Source: Neptunomonas qingdaonensis
GTDB taxonomy: Bacteria; Pseudomonadota; Gammaproteobacteria; Pseudomonadales; Balneatricaceae
Assembly: GCF_900113275.1 (NCBI RefSeq)
Contig: NZ_FOOU01000003.1
Location: 1-64,000 of the forward strand
DNA length: 64,000 nt
Direction: 5' to 3'
The position numbers and the translations under genes were made by a program. Below are positions 56,970-64,000 of this stretch, one piece after another; the stretch's first letter is position 1, and each line of letters opens with the position of its first letter. The notes under the pieces are model-generated. The model worked only from the letters and a program-made list of their open reading frames with translations, ran no database searches and was not told the DNA's origin.

Positions 56970-56991
56970 AAAAAAGGCAGCCATGGCTGCC
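56970..56991 (-). promoter_or_regulatory. Terminator-like hairpin in the argD leader (possible attenuator)
   Basis: GGCAGC-CATG-GCTGCC at 56976-56991; on the minus strand it is followed by six T and lies 21 bp before the argD start. The rest of the gap to 57238 has no gene on this strand. An Arg-rich leader peptide is not visible. Confidence 0.6.
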
Positions 56992-57238
56992 GTTTGAAGA
57001 ACATCATTCTATTGATACTAGTCTTTTTTCGCAACTATGCAGAATCATCAACTTGAAATCCTTTGTGGTAAACACCATAAAAGGTCTAAGAGCAGGAAAA
57101 ACTTGCATAATATGAGGTGTTTTTTTTGATACCTTACCCGAGTAATTTGGTTGGGTATGTGATAATATTTTTTCTAAATAGTAGTAATAAGTCCATACAT
57201 AAGTTAATACGACAGTAGTGTCTTCAGAAGGTAGCCAG

Positions 57239-57577
57239 ATGAGCGTAATTGATACCATTAAAGAGCAGATCGAGAGCAATGCAATCCTGTTATATATGAA
57301 GGGCACACCACGTTTCCCTCAGTGTGGCTTCTCATCAAGATCATCAGAGGCTCTGATGGCGTGCGGTGAGAAATTTGCATTTGTAAATATTCTTGAAAAC
57401 CAGGAGATTCGTGCCGAACTTCCAAAATATGCTAACTGGCCTACGTTTCCTCAGCTGTGGGTTAATGGTGAATTGGTAGGTGGTTGCGATATTATCTGTG
57501 AAATGGCAGCATCAGGCGATCTGGAAGCTTTGATTAAAGCGGCTGCCAGCGCTGATGATAGCGCACAGAGCGAGTAA
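57239..57577 (+). CDS. grxD: Monothiol glutaredoxin (Grx4 type)
   Basis: 112 residues from the ATG (MSVIDTIKEQIESNAILLYMKGTPRFPQCGFS), behind AGAAGG. The CGFS active site has Cys29; WPTFPQLWVNGELVGGCDI is the glutathione-binding cis-Pro and GGCD region. CGFS glutaredoxins bind a 2Fe-2S cluster with glutathione and pass clusters to targets with BolA. Divergent from argD; upstream of peroxiredoxin. Confidence 0.96.
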   Translation: MSVIDTIKEQIESNAILLYMKGTPRFPQCGFSSRSSEALMACGEKFAFVNILENQEIRAELPKYANWPTFPQLWVNGELVGGCDIICEMAASGDLEALIKAAASADDSAQSE

Positions 57578-57650
57578 ATTCTTATTCAGGGTGTCAATAC
57601 TATTGGTATCCTGGTTGACTATTTTAAACCGGACAAAATTGGAGAAAACA

Positions 57651-58253
57651 ATGGGCGTACTTGTAGGAAAACAGGCTCCTGACTTTACAGCTGCAGCTGT
57701 ACTGGCTAGCGGTGAGATTGTAGATGGTTTCAACCTGAAAGAAGCGATCAATGGAAAATGTGGTTTGGTGTTCTTTTACCCACTGGACTTCACTTTCGTT
57801 TGTCCTTCTGAGTTGATCGCACTGGATCACCGTATGGACGCGTTCAAAGAGCGTGGCGTTGAAGTAATTGGTGTTTCAATCGATTCTCAGTTCACCCATA
57901 ACGCATGGCGTAATACGCCTATCAATGAAGGCGGGATTGGCCAGGTTGGTTATACCTTAGTTGCTGACGTTAAGCATGAAATCTGTAAAGCATATGATGT
58001 TGAGCATGAAGCAGGTGTTGCCTTTCGTGGCGCATTCCTGATCGATAAAGCAGGTAATGTACGTTCGCAGATCGTTAATGATCTGCCGTTAGGACGTAAT
58101 ATGGATGAGCTTATCCGTTTGGTTGATGCGCTGCAGTTCCATGAAGAGCACGGCGAAGTTTGCCCGGCTGGCTGGAACAAAGGTGATAAAGGTATGAATG
58201 CCTCTGCTGATGGCGTTGCAAAATACCTGTCTGAAGAATCTGATAAGCTGTAA
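57651..58253 (+). CDS. 2-Cys peroxiredoxin (AhpC/Tsa family)
   Basis: 200 residues from the ATG after TTGGAG; the frame runs 32 codons upstream but the family starts at MGVLVGKQAPDF. Peroxidatic Cys51 in FYPLDFTFVCPSE; resolving Cys171 in GEVCPAGW. Reduces hydrogen peroxide and organic peroxides with thioredoxin-like donors. GGIGQ and the C-terminal YL helix suggest a hyperoxidation-prone type (GGLG-like loop here is GGIG). 73 bp after grxD; a strong terminator follows. Confidence 0.94.
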   Translation: MGVLVGKQAPDFTAAAVLASGEIVDGFNLKEAINGKCGLVFFYPLDFTFVCPSELIALDHRMDAFKERGVEVIGVSIDSQFTHNAWRNTPINEGGIGQVGYTLVADVKHEICKAYDVEHEAGVAFRGAFLIDKAGNVRSQIVNDLPLGRNMDELIRLVDALQFHEEHGEVCPAGWNKGDKGMNASADGVAKYLSEESDKL

Positions 58254-58270
58254 AAAGCTCATATATTAAT

Positions 58271-58305
58271 AAAACCCGTACTGTAAATAGTACGGGTTTT
58301 TTTTT
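58271..58305 (+). terminator. Rho-independent terminator after the peroxiredoxin gene
   Basis: AAAACCCGTACT-GTAAAT-AGTACGGGTTTT followed by more T; 12-bp stem, 18 bp after the stop. Confidence 0.94.
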
Positions 58306-58379
58306 GTTCACATTAAGTGCACTATGATTGCCAGCTGAAATTTTATAAAAAGTGTCTGCTTAAAGCGCATGAGGCTATT

Positions 58380-58405
58380 TGAGTAAGTGCGTTAAGTAGG
58401 TGTGT
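58380..58405. repeat. Two-copy 13-bp degenerate repeat
   Basis: TGAGTAAGTGCGT then TAAGTAGGTGTGT (10 of 13 identical), with a weaker third unit TAAATTGTTGCTT, immediately upstream of the OmpA-type lipoprotein gene. Confidence 0.4.
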
Positions 58406-58440
58406 TAAATTGTTGCTTACGTTGTTGTGAGAGGATGAAA

Positions 58441-59223
58441 ATGAACGTTAAAGGGAAGAGTTTACTGGGAATGCTGACTCTGCTGGTTTTTGTTACAGGG
58501 TGTGCAGAACGGCCTTCTGTTAAATGGCAGCAAAGTAAGCCTTTATGCGTTGTCGCTGGGGCGTTGGCAGGGGGTGCTGTAGCCGGTGCAGCAGACAATA
58601 AGGCGGCGCTGGGTGTCTTATTAGGTGCTGGAGTTGCTTATTTTGCTTGTGATGCAGGATCTGTATGTGAGGGCGGTGAAGTACAAACGTCATACGGTTG
58701 TGAATCTGACTCAGATCGTGACGGTGTCTATGATAGCAGCGACGAATGTCCGAATAGTATTCTGGGCGCTCGTGTGAATTCGGTTGGATGTGTTGATGAA
58801 GACGAAGACGGTGTGCTGGATAAATCAGATGCGTGTCTGATGACGCCTGCGAATACGATCGTTGATCAAACGGGTTGCCCGGTAGTGGCTAAGATATCCT
58901 TGGAAGGTGTTAATTTCGAATATAAATCCAGTGGACTGACTCATGATTCGAAGTCAATTTTAGATGCTGCTGTGGAAAAGTTGAATAATACGTCCGTGAA
59001 TTTTGTTATTGAAGGGCATACCGATTCTATTGCTTCACAAGCATATAATCTTGATCTTTCTCTGGCGCGGGCTCAGTCGGTATTAAATTATTTACAGGCT
59101 GCCGGCGTCGCGTCTGAGCGTATGACTGCCATCGGTTACGGAGAAACACAGCCAATAGCATCAAATCAAACGGATGAAGGGCGTGCCAGCAACCGTCGCG
59201 TGGTATTTAATCTTAATGATTAA
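58441..59223 (+). CDS. OmpA-family outer-membrane lipoprotein with calcium-binding-type repeats
   Basis: 260 residues from the ATG six bases after AGAGG. Signal peptide with lipobox FVTGC (Cys ~20), followed by a Gly/Ala-rich glycine-zipper-like stretch (VVAGALAGGAVAGAADNKAALGVLLGAG). Residues ~80-140 contain thrombospondin type 3-like Asp motifs (DSDRDGVYDSSDECP, DEDEDGVLDKSDAC). C-terminal OmpA-like domain (~150-258) with IEGHTDS and NRRVVF binds peptidoglycan. It would tether the outer membrane to the wall. Inserted between the peroxiredoxin and rnt genes. Confidence 0.9.
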   Translation: MNVKGKSLLGMLTLLVFVTGCAERPSVKWQQSKPLCVVAGALAGGAVAGAADNKAALGVLLGAGVAYFACDAGSVCEGGEVQTSYGCESDSDRDGVYDSSDECPNSILGARVNSVGCVDEDEDGVLDKSDACLMTPANTIVDQTGCPVVAKISLEGVNFEYKSSGLTHDSKSILDAAVEKLNNTSVNFVIEGHTDSIASQAYNLDLSLARAQSVLNYLQAAGVASERMTAIGYGETQPIASNQTDEGRASNRRVVFNLND

Positions 59224-59243
59224 CGCACGAGCCTTATGAAAGT

Positions 59244-59303
59244 AAGTCAGTTGTAAGCAGATCTTTTGTAAGAAGGTCTGTTAAAAATAGATCGTGTGGC
59301 AGT
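59244..59303. repeat. Four-copy 15-bp degenerate tandem repeat
   Basis: AAGTCAGTTGTAAGC, AGATCTTTTGTAAGA, AGGTCTGTTAAAAAT, AGATCGTGTGGCAGT: exactly 15 bp apart, consensus AGaTCtgTTGTAAgA, with divergence growing to the right. It lies just after the lipoprotein stop and before the terminator. Confidence 0.75.
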
Positions 59304-59312
59304 GGATATAAC

Positions 59313-59339
59313 AGGGGGCAGGCTAACCCCCTTTTTTTT
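59313..59339. terminator. Terminator between the lipoprotein gene and rnt
   Basis: AGGGGG-CAGGCTAA-CCCCCT followed by T7, between convergent genes. Confidence 0.85.
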
Positions 59340-59346
59340 GTCTGTA

Positions 59347-60000
59347 TTAATCGTGATCCTGCAATGCCAGTACCATGTCCCATCCGCCAAGATCTTTCCA
59401 ACGATTGATGATGCCACAAAACAGTTCGGCAGTTTTTTCAGTGTCGTAAAGCGCCGAATGTGCCAGCCTTCCATCAAAAGGGATTCCAGCTACATCGCAC
59501 GCTTTTGCCAACACGGTTTGTCCGTAAGCAAGGCCTGCCAGTGTTGCCGTATCAAAGGTTGAAAATGGATGGAATGGATTGCGTTTTATGTCGGAGCGGG
59601 CGGCAGCTGCGCTGACAAAGCCGTGATCGAAAGAAGCGTTATGCCCTACCAGAATAGCGCGTTTGCAGCCGTGAGCTTTAACGGCTTTACGAATCGGCTT
59701 AAAAATCTGCTCCATCGCTTCAATTTCAGGAATGGATTCGCGATTCGGATCGTAAGGGTCTATACCTGTAAAGTCTAAGGCTGCTTTCTCTAAGTTGGCG
59801 CCTTCGAAAGGTTCGACCTCAGCCATAAAGCTCTGGTCGATAATCAGGTATCCCTGCTCATCCATGGTTAGCGTTACAGCAGCAATTTCTAGCAATGCGT
59901 CGGTGCGGGAATTGAAGCCGGCAGTTTCTACATCAATGACGACAGGTAGATAACCGCGAAAGCGCTCAGCCATTAACTGAGAGATGGTGTTATTACTCAA
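59347..60000 (-). CDS. rnt: Ribonuclease T
   Basis: 217 residues. DEDDh exonuclease: Asp23 and Glu25 in [20 protein letters not shown] with its Asp, and [13 protein letters not shown] for the His and last Asp. The family-specific [20 protein letters not shown] links it to RNase T. It trims 3' ends of tRNA (CCA turnover), 5S and 23S rRNA. The start is a TTG with AAGGA six to seven bases upstream; an ATG nine codons in is the alternative. Confidence 0.95.
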   Translation of the reverse strand: MSNNTISQLMAERFRGYLPVVIDVETAGFNSRTDALLEIAAVTLTMDEQGYLIIDQSFMAEVEPFEGANLEKAALDFTGIDPYDPNRESIPEIEAMEQIFKPIRKAVKAHGCKRAILVGHNASFDHGFVSAAAARSDIKRNPFHPFSTFDTATLAGLAYGQTVLAKACDVAGIPFDGRLAHSALYDTEKTAELFCGIINRWKDLGGWDMVLALQDHD

Positions 60001-60159
60001 AAGGAATCCTTAACAATGACTGCTTGAAATGTTCTTTCATTCGGGACATTCTAACAGCCGGAATTGGTGTTAGCCAAACAGAAGTGTTGCTAATGTTGGC
60101 AGTGCGGGTAGTTAGCGTTACGTTATCGTAAGATTTTCTCTTAAATAGTTGTCTGGATT

Positions 60160-61023
60160 ATGAAAATAAGAATAAAAGTTCTCTTTTTAGCGCTGTTTAC
60201 TTTGTTATCACAGGCAGTTAGTGGCGTTACTTTCAGGGTGGATATTGATCAATCCAAATGGACTGTAGAGGTGTCTCCTTTTGCGTGTCAGTTGGAACAG
60301 GTTGTGCCTTCTTATGGTATTGCCCGTTTCTTTCATGAAGCGGGAGAAAAGGCGGTGTTTCAATTGTTGCCCACGCAAAAGGGGGCGGTTAGCGGCAGTG
60401 TTCGTTTGGTGGCAGAGGCCTCGCCGTGGCAGCCGGGAGTCGCTCCTGTCCTGATCGGCGCACTAAAGGTGAGTGCTGCTGATAAGCAGATCACTGTAAA
60501 GTCCGATTATGCGGGTGAAATGCTGGTTTCTTTATATCGGGGTATGTCACCTACTTTTACGATGCAGGGTTGGTTGGGCAGCGATGAAGTAATGCGTGTG
60601 GCATTATCAGCAGCCAATTTTCAGAAATCTTATTCCAGTTATATTGAATGTGTAGATCAGTTACTACCGGTTAACTATCGTCAGGTGGCCAGAACAGCGG
60701 TGCTATTTCCGCCAGCTCAGTGGCGTTTGTCAGATGCGACCAAAGAGCGTCTGAATCTGATTGCTCAGTACATAAAAACAGATACAAAAGTGGCGTCGGT
60801 TTATGTGGATGGCCATTCTGATAACGCCGGTAGGCGTTTGCTGAATCGGGACCTTTCAAAACAGCGTGCCGAGGAGGTTAGCCGCTATTTGCTAGCCCAG
60901 GGCATAGACGAGAATGTCATTACGACGCGCTATCATGGCGAACGCTATCCGGTTGTTGCCAATAATTCGGCTAAAAATCGCGAACGCAATCGCCGGGTGA
61001 CGATTCGCCTGGAGCGGGACTGA
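60160..61023 (+). CDS. motY: Sodium-type flagellar T-ring protein MotY
   Basis: 287 residues. Signal peptide (MKIRIKVLFLALFTLLSQAVSG). N-terminal MotY domain (~22-155: TFRVDIDQSKWTVEVSPFACQLEQVVPSYGIARFFHEAGE) is distinctive, followed by an OmpA-like peptidoglycan-binding domain (~165-285: VYVDGHSDNAG, NRERNRRVTIRLERD). In Vibrio and Pseudomonas MotY forms a ring at the basal body that holds the stator units. No other flagellar gene is here, as in Pseudomonas where motY also lies between rnt and argG regions. Confidence 0.93.
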   Translation: MKIRIKVLFLALFTLLSQAVSGVTFRVDIDQSKWTVEVSPFACQLEQVVPSYGIARFFHEAGEKAVFQLLPTQKGAVSGSVRLVAEASPWQPGVAPVLIGALKVSAADKQITVKSDYAGEMLVSLYRGMSPTFTMQGWLGSDEVMRVALSAANFQKSYSSYIECVDQLLPVNYRQVARTAVLFPPAQWRLSDATKERLNLIAQYIKTDTKVASVYVDGHSDNAGRRLLNRDLSKQRAEEVSRYLLAQGIDENVITTRYHGERYPVVANNSAKNRERNRRVTIRLERD

Positions 61024-61083
61024 CAGAAGTGTTTCTTCTGTATAAGAGCTGCTACAATATTGCCCTTTAAATCTTTATTCGAT

Positions 61084-61105
61084 CGGTAGTGTGATGACAT
61101 TACCG
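61084..61105 (+). promoter_or_regulatory. Hairpin in the argG leader
   Basis: CGGTAGTG-TGATGA-CATTACCG: 8-bp RNA stem (one G-U) ending 21 bp before the ATG. A TACAAT at 61053-61058 is a possible -10. Confidence 0.5.
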
Positions 61106-61125
61106 TGATTCAGTGGAGTTGATTG

Positions 61126-62352
61126 ATGTCCGATATTAAAAAAGTAGTACTGGCTTATTCTGGTGGATTGGATACATCGGTTATCGTCCGCTGGTTGCAG
61201 GAAACTTATAATTGCGAAGTCGTTACTTTTACTGCCGACCTTGGTCAGGGCGAAGAAGTAGAACCCGCGCGTGCTAAAGCAGAAGCGTTGGGTGTAAAAG
61301 AGATCTATATCGACGATCTGCGTGAAGAGTTTGTACGTGATTTTGTCTTCCCGATGTTTCGTGCCAACACCATTTATGAAGGCGAATACCTGCTGGGCAC
61401 ATCGATAGCACGCCCTTTGATTGCAAAACGTTTGATTGAAATTGCCAATGAGACAGGTGCTGATGCGATTTCTCATGGCGCAACCGGTAAAGGAAATGAT
61501 CAGGTTCGCTTTGAGCTGGGTGCTTATGCACTGAAGCCCGGCGTGGCGGTTATTGCGCCATGGCGCGAATGGGATCTGACATCACGTGAAACCTTGATGG
61601 CTTATTGTGAAGAACACAATATCCCTGTTGATTTCTCGACGAAGAAGAAAAAATCGCCTTACTCTATGGATGCTAACCTACTTCATATCTCTTTTGAGGG
61701 TGGTGTTCTTGAAGAGCCGTGGGCTGAAGCGGAAGAAGATATGTGGCGTTGGACGGTTTCTCCGGAGAAAGCTCCTGATGAACCAACCTATATCGAACTG
61801 ACCTATCTTAATGGTGATATCACGGCTATTGATGGTGAAGCGTTATCTCCGGCGACTGTTTTAGAAAAACTGAATAAAATTGGTGGTGCTAACGGCATCG
61901 GCCGTTTAGATATCGTAGAAAACCGTTTTGTCGGTATGAAAGCACGCGGTTGTTATGAAACACCGGGTGGTACCATCATGATGAAAGCGCATCGTGCTAT
62001 TGAATCCATCACACTGGATCGTGAAGCAGCGCATCTGAAAGATGAATTAATGCCGCGTTATGCTGAGCTGATTTACAATGGCTTCTGGTGGTCTGAGGAG
62101 CGTAAAATGCTGCAGCAGATGATCGACTATAGCCAACGTTATGTTAATGGTGATGTTCGTCTGAAGTTGTATAAAGGTAACGTTATTGTTGTAGGTCGCC
62201 GCTCAGATGATAGTTTGTTTGATGAAAGCATTGCGACATTTGAAGATGATGCGGGTTCATACAATCAGAAAGATGCAGAGGGCTTTATCAAGCTTAATGC
62301 TCTGCGTATGCGTATCGCTTCCAGCAAAGGCCGGAATTTACTTGAAGACTGA
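61126..62352 (+). CDS. argG: Argininosuccinate synthase
   Basis: 408 residues. ATP loop [11 protein letters not shown] (~9-19), [10 protein letters not shown] (~117-126) for aspartate/ATP, and [14 protein letters not shown] (~178-191). Ligates citrulline and aspartate in arginine synthesis using ATP. GTGGAG precedes the ATG; a TTG one codon earlier is in frame. Own leader with hairpin; a terminator follows. Together with argF and argD nearby it gives three arginine genes in 8 kb. Confidence 0.96.
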   Translation: MSDIKKVVLAYSGGLDTSVIVRWLQETYNCEVVTFTADLGQGEEVEPARAKAEALGVKEIYIDDLREEFVRDFVFPMFRANTIYEGEYLLGTSIARPLIAKRLIEIANETGADAISHGATGKGNDQVRFELGAYALKPGVAVIAPWREWDLTSRETLMAYCEEHNIPVDFSTKKKKSPYSMDANLLHISFEGGVLEEPWAEAEEDMWRWTVSPEKAPDEPTYIELTYLNGDITAIDGEALSPATVLEKLNKIGGANGIGRLDIVENRFVGMKARGCYETPGGTIMMKAHRAIESITLDREAAHLKDELMPRYAELIYNGFWWSEERKMLQQMIDYSQRYVNGDVRLKLYKGNVIVVGRRSDDSLFDESIATFEDDAGSYNQKDAEGFIKLNALRMRIASSKGRNLLED

Positions 62353-62374
62353 ATATCAAAAGTGAACGATGATG

Positions 62375-62402
62375 AAAAACCCGCTCATTAGCGGGTTTTT
62401 TT
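62375..62402 (+). terminator. Rho-independent terminator after argG
   Basis: AAAAACCCGCT-CATT-AGCGGGTTTTTTT, 23 bp after the stop. Confidence 0.94.
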
Positions 62403-62466
62403 GTATAAAAAGCGTTTTTCTAATAGGCTGATTTATATTGGTTTATGTTTTTTAAGATGCGAGTGA

Positions 62467-64000
62467 ATGCCTAACAGCCGTTTCGGAAAATCAGTACTGA
62501 TTATCGACTATAAACTTGAAGAGCTTTCCAGGCTGAGAAGTATCGTGTCTGGTTTAGGTTTTGAGCAAGTGGAAGCCGCCTCGTCTGTTAATATGGCTGT
62601 CAGTTACCTTCGTGAGCAGGCGTTTGATGTTGTCCTGGTCGCTTATGATTTAGGCAAGGCTGAAAAAAACGGTTTGCAGGTTGTTCAGGAGGCCTTTGCG
62701 GAAAAACTGAATGTATTTCAAACACTCTTTTTACTGATTATTGATTCCGCATACTCTTCCCTGCTGGTTGGTTCACTTGAGAGTGCCCCGGATGCATATA
62801 TTTCTCGTCCCTATGATAGAGCTAAAATTCAAAACCTCCTTGAAAAATTACAGCGTGTAAAAAAAGCGGTATTGCGTGTTGAAGAATCGATGGATAACGC
62901 ACAGTGGAGTCGGGCGTTAGAGTATTGTGTCCGTTTGATTGATATTTATCCTGGCTTGAAAGTCTATCTTGAGCGGTTACAAGGTATCTGTCTGCTGGAG
63001 TCGGGGAGCTATCAGGAAGCTGAAGTATTGTTTGGCCGCATAGTCATGTCGCGAAAACAGGTATGGGCTCAGGTGGGGCAGGGGATGGCTTTCTATTATT
63101 TGGGTCGGCATAAGGAGGCAATCAATGTACTGCAGCAGGTTGTTGTGCAACAGCATATCTCTGTTGAGGCTTTTTCCTGGCTGGCGAGAAGCCTGCATGT
63201 ATCGGGTGATTTGACTCAATCCATCGTGTTGATGCGTAAAGCTGTCTTGTTGCAGCCTTCTGTTCCACAGCTTCAGTCAGAAATGGGTAATTTGGCAGCT
63301 AGCGCTGAGGATTGGCCATTGGCGATAGATGCATTTCGTGATGTCCTAAAATATTCCCGCTATTCCGTATTCCAGGAACCCGACCACTACTTTTCATTAG
63401 TGCGTTGTTTAATTGCGCAACACCAGGTCAAAAATGGCAATAAAGAAGAGTTGGAGCTTGAGGCACTGCGTGTCATGGAAAGTGTGGTCCGGGATTTTGT
63501 CGGTGATATAACCGTCAAGTTCCGGGCGCATCTGCTGCTGGCAGAACTTCGCAGTGTGCTGGATTTTGAGGTAATGGCTGAAGCAGAGTTGGCCCAAGCC
63601 GTAGGCTTATATGAGCAGTTTTCAGCTGAAGACCAGTGGCGCTGGATGGATTGGATGACCGATGCAGCAGACGGCAAGCCGAGTATTGAGACAGTCAAAT
63701 CCATCAAAGGGAAGCTGTTACAAGAGGTCAATGCCGAGTCCTGGGTTGAGTTGATGCGTGCGGGCTTGCAGCATTATAAGAAGGGAGATCTGGAGCGGGC
63801 TGCCGAGCTGTTTTTTCAGGCGGATAATGCTGATGCAGACTGTGTTTCAGTGATATTGAATTTTGCACAAGTTATTATCGAGCGTAAATCACTCGCCGGG
63901 AATAACGTCTCGGTAGAGCAGTGGGTAGCTTGCCTGGCCTGTTTAAATCGGCTGCATTTTGGTGTGCTTTCTGTTAAACAACAAAAGCGCTATAAAGCAC
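62467..64000 (+). CDS. Receiver-domain and TPR protein with a degenerate receiver, 3' end outside window
   Basis: Open from the ATG at 62467 (MPNSRFGKSVLIIDYKLEELSRLRSI) to the last base, 511 codons visible. Residues ~1-125 have a response-regulator receiver fold, but key residues differ: the acidic pair is D-Y (LIIDYK), the phosphorylation site reads VVLVAYDLG where VLLDxxxP is usual, and the switch Lys is Arg (ISRPYD). It is then probably not phosphorylated. From ~135 on there are helix pairs of tetratricopeptide type (ALEYCVRLIDIYPG, AEVLFGRIV, AQVGQGMAFYYLGRHKEAI, AAELFFQADNA), a protein-binding scaffold. Similar REC-TPR proteins occur in Pseudomonas. No strong ribosome binding site. Confidence 0.8.
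   Translation, partial: MPNSRFGKSVLIIDYKLEELSRLRSIVSGLGFEQVEAASSVNMAVSYLREQAFDVVLVAYDLGKAEKNGLQVVQEAFAEKLNVFQTLFLLIIDSAYSSLLVGSLESAPDAYISRPYDRAKIQNLLEKLQRVKKAVLRVEESMDNAQWSRALEYCVRLIDIYPGLKVYLERLQGICLLESGSYQEAEVLFGRIVMSRKQVWAQVGQGMAFYYLGRHKEAINVLQQVVVQQHISVEAFSWLARSLHVSGDLTQSIVLMRKAVLLQPSVPQLQSEMGNLAASAEDWPLAIDAFRDVLKYSRYSVFQEPDHYFSLVRCLIAQHQVKNGNKEELELEALRVMESVVRDFVGDITVKFRAHLLLAELRSVLDFEVMAEAELAQAVGLYEQFSAEDQWRWMDWMTDAADGKPSIETVKSIKGKLLQEVNAESWVELMRAGLQHYKKGDLERAAELFFQADNADADCVSVILNFAQVIIERKSLAGNNVSVEQWVACLACLNRLHFGVLSVKQQKRYKA

Noticed and set aside
57004-57306. 100-codon open frame on the minus strand between argD and grxD
   Set aside because: It overlaps the grxD start, has no ribosome binding site and an odd, Tyr/Ile/Thr-rich composition. 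It is more likely leader or intergenic sequence; only its last 24 codons precede argD.
57614-57619. TTGACT as the -35 of a peroxiredoxin promoter
   Set aside because: A -10 at normal spacing would fall at 57637, overlapping the ribosome binding site and leaving almost no leader.

Overview
The window looks like ordinary chromosome from a marine gammaproteobacterium, most likely Oceanospirillales (an Oceanospirillaceae relative). The clues are the moderate base composition, a Pseudomonas-like order around argF-argD / grxD / peroxiredoxin / rnt / motY / argG, a Vibrio/Pseudomonas-type MotY stator-ring protein, a class II DAHP synthase, a class I fumarase and many c-di-GMP genes. I see no rRNA, tRNA, CRISPR array, insertion sequence or recognisable prophage. 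Genus is inference.

Layout. 1-1134 is the C-terminal end of a large acidic secreted protein with a carbohydrate-binding-like module. 1248-6473 holds panE, yajQ, a previously easy-to-miss 44-residue lysine-rich protein, a ribbon-helix-helix-like protein, an AmpG-family permease, a short-chain dehydrogenase and fxsA. groES-groEL follow at 6625-8634 behind a good sigma-32 promoter. 8848-18110 is a peptide-use locus: a five-gene dipeptide/oligopeptide ABC importer, an M14 carboxypeptidase, a LysR regulator and a PepQ-type prolidase. 18195-22945 holds a coiled-coil membrane protein, a GST, ThpR, TrhP and a UbiA-family prenyltransferase. 22954-26627 is a TetR regulator divergent from an enoyl-CoA hydratase and 2,4-dienoyl-CoA reductase pair, with a paired operator between them. 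26791-29918 has gamma-glutamyltranspeptidase and a CofD-like protein.

30201-41006 is rich in signalling: a membrane GGDEF protein, class I fumarase, a CHASE2 protein with a degenerate GGDEF domain next to a LysM-FecR protein, a G3E GTPase, a flavodoxin and a GAF-PAS-GGDEF-EAL protein. 41083-44479 holds a nitroreductase, the broken end of an AlkB-type gene, and a PRPP-synthase-like / thymidine(AMP)-phosphorylase-like pair. 44729-51031 holds purU, a CBS protein, an overlapping pair of replication proteins (DnaT-like domain and phage lambda P-like), a DUF3549 protein and a Kef-type antiporter. 51352-53033 is class II DAHP synthase translationally coupled to yqcC. 53259-62352 holds a carboxymuconolactone-decarboxylase-like protein, metR, argF, argD, grxD, a 2-Cys peroxiredoxin, an OmpA-type lipoprotein, rnt, motY and argG. 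The window ends inside a receiver-TPR protein whose receiver lacks the usual phosphorylated aspartate.

The most unusual structural signal is a recurrent pattern of short, exactly phased tandem repeats (13-16 bp period, 2-7 diverged copies) in many intergenic gaps; the best has seven 16-bp units running into the start codon of the LysR gene at 15841. The most interesting gene-level candidates are the DnaT-like/lambda-P-like pair in a non-prophage setting and the PRPP-synthase-like/phosphorylase pair.
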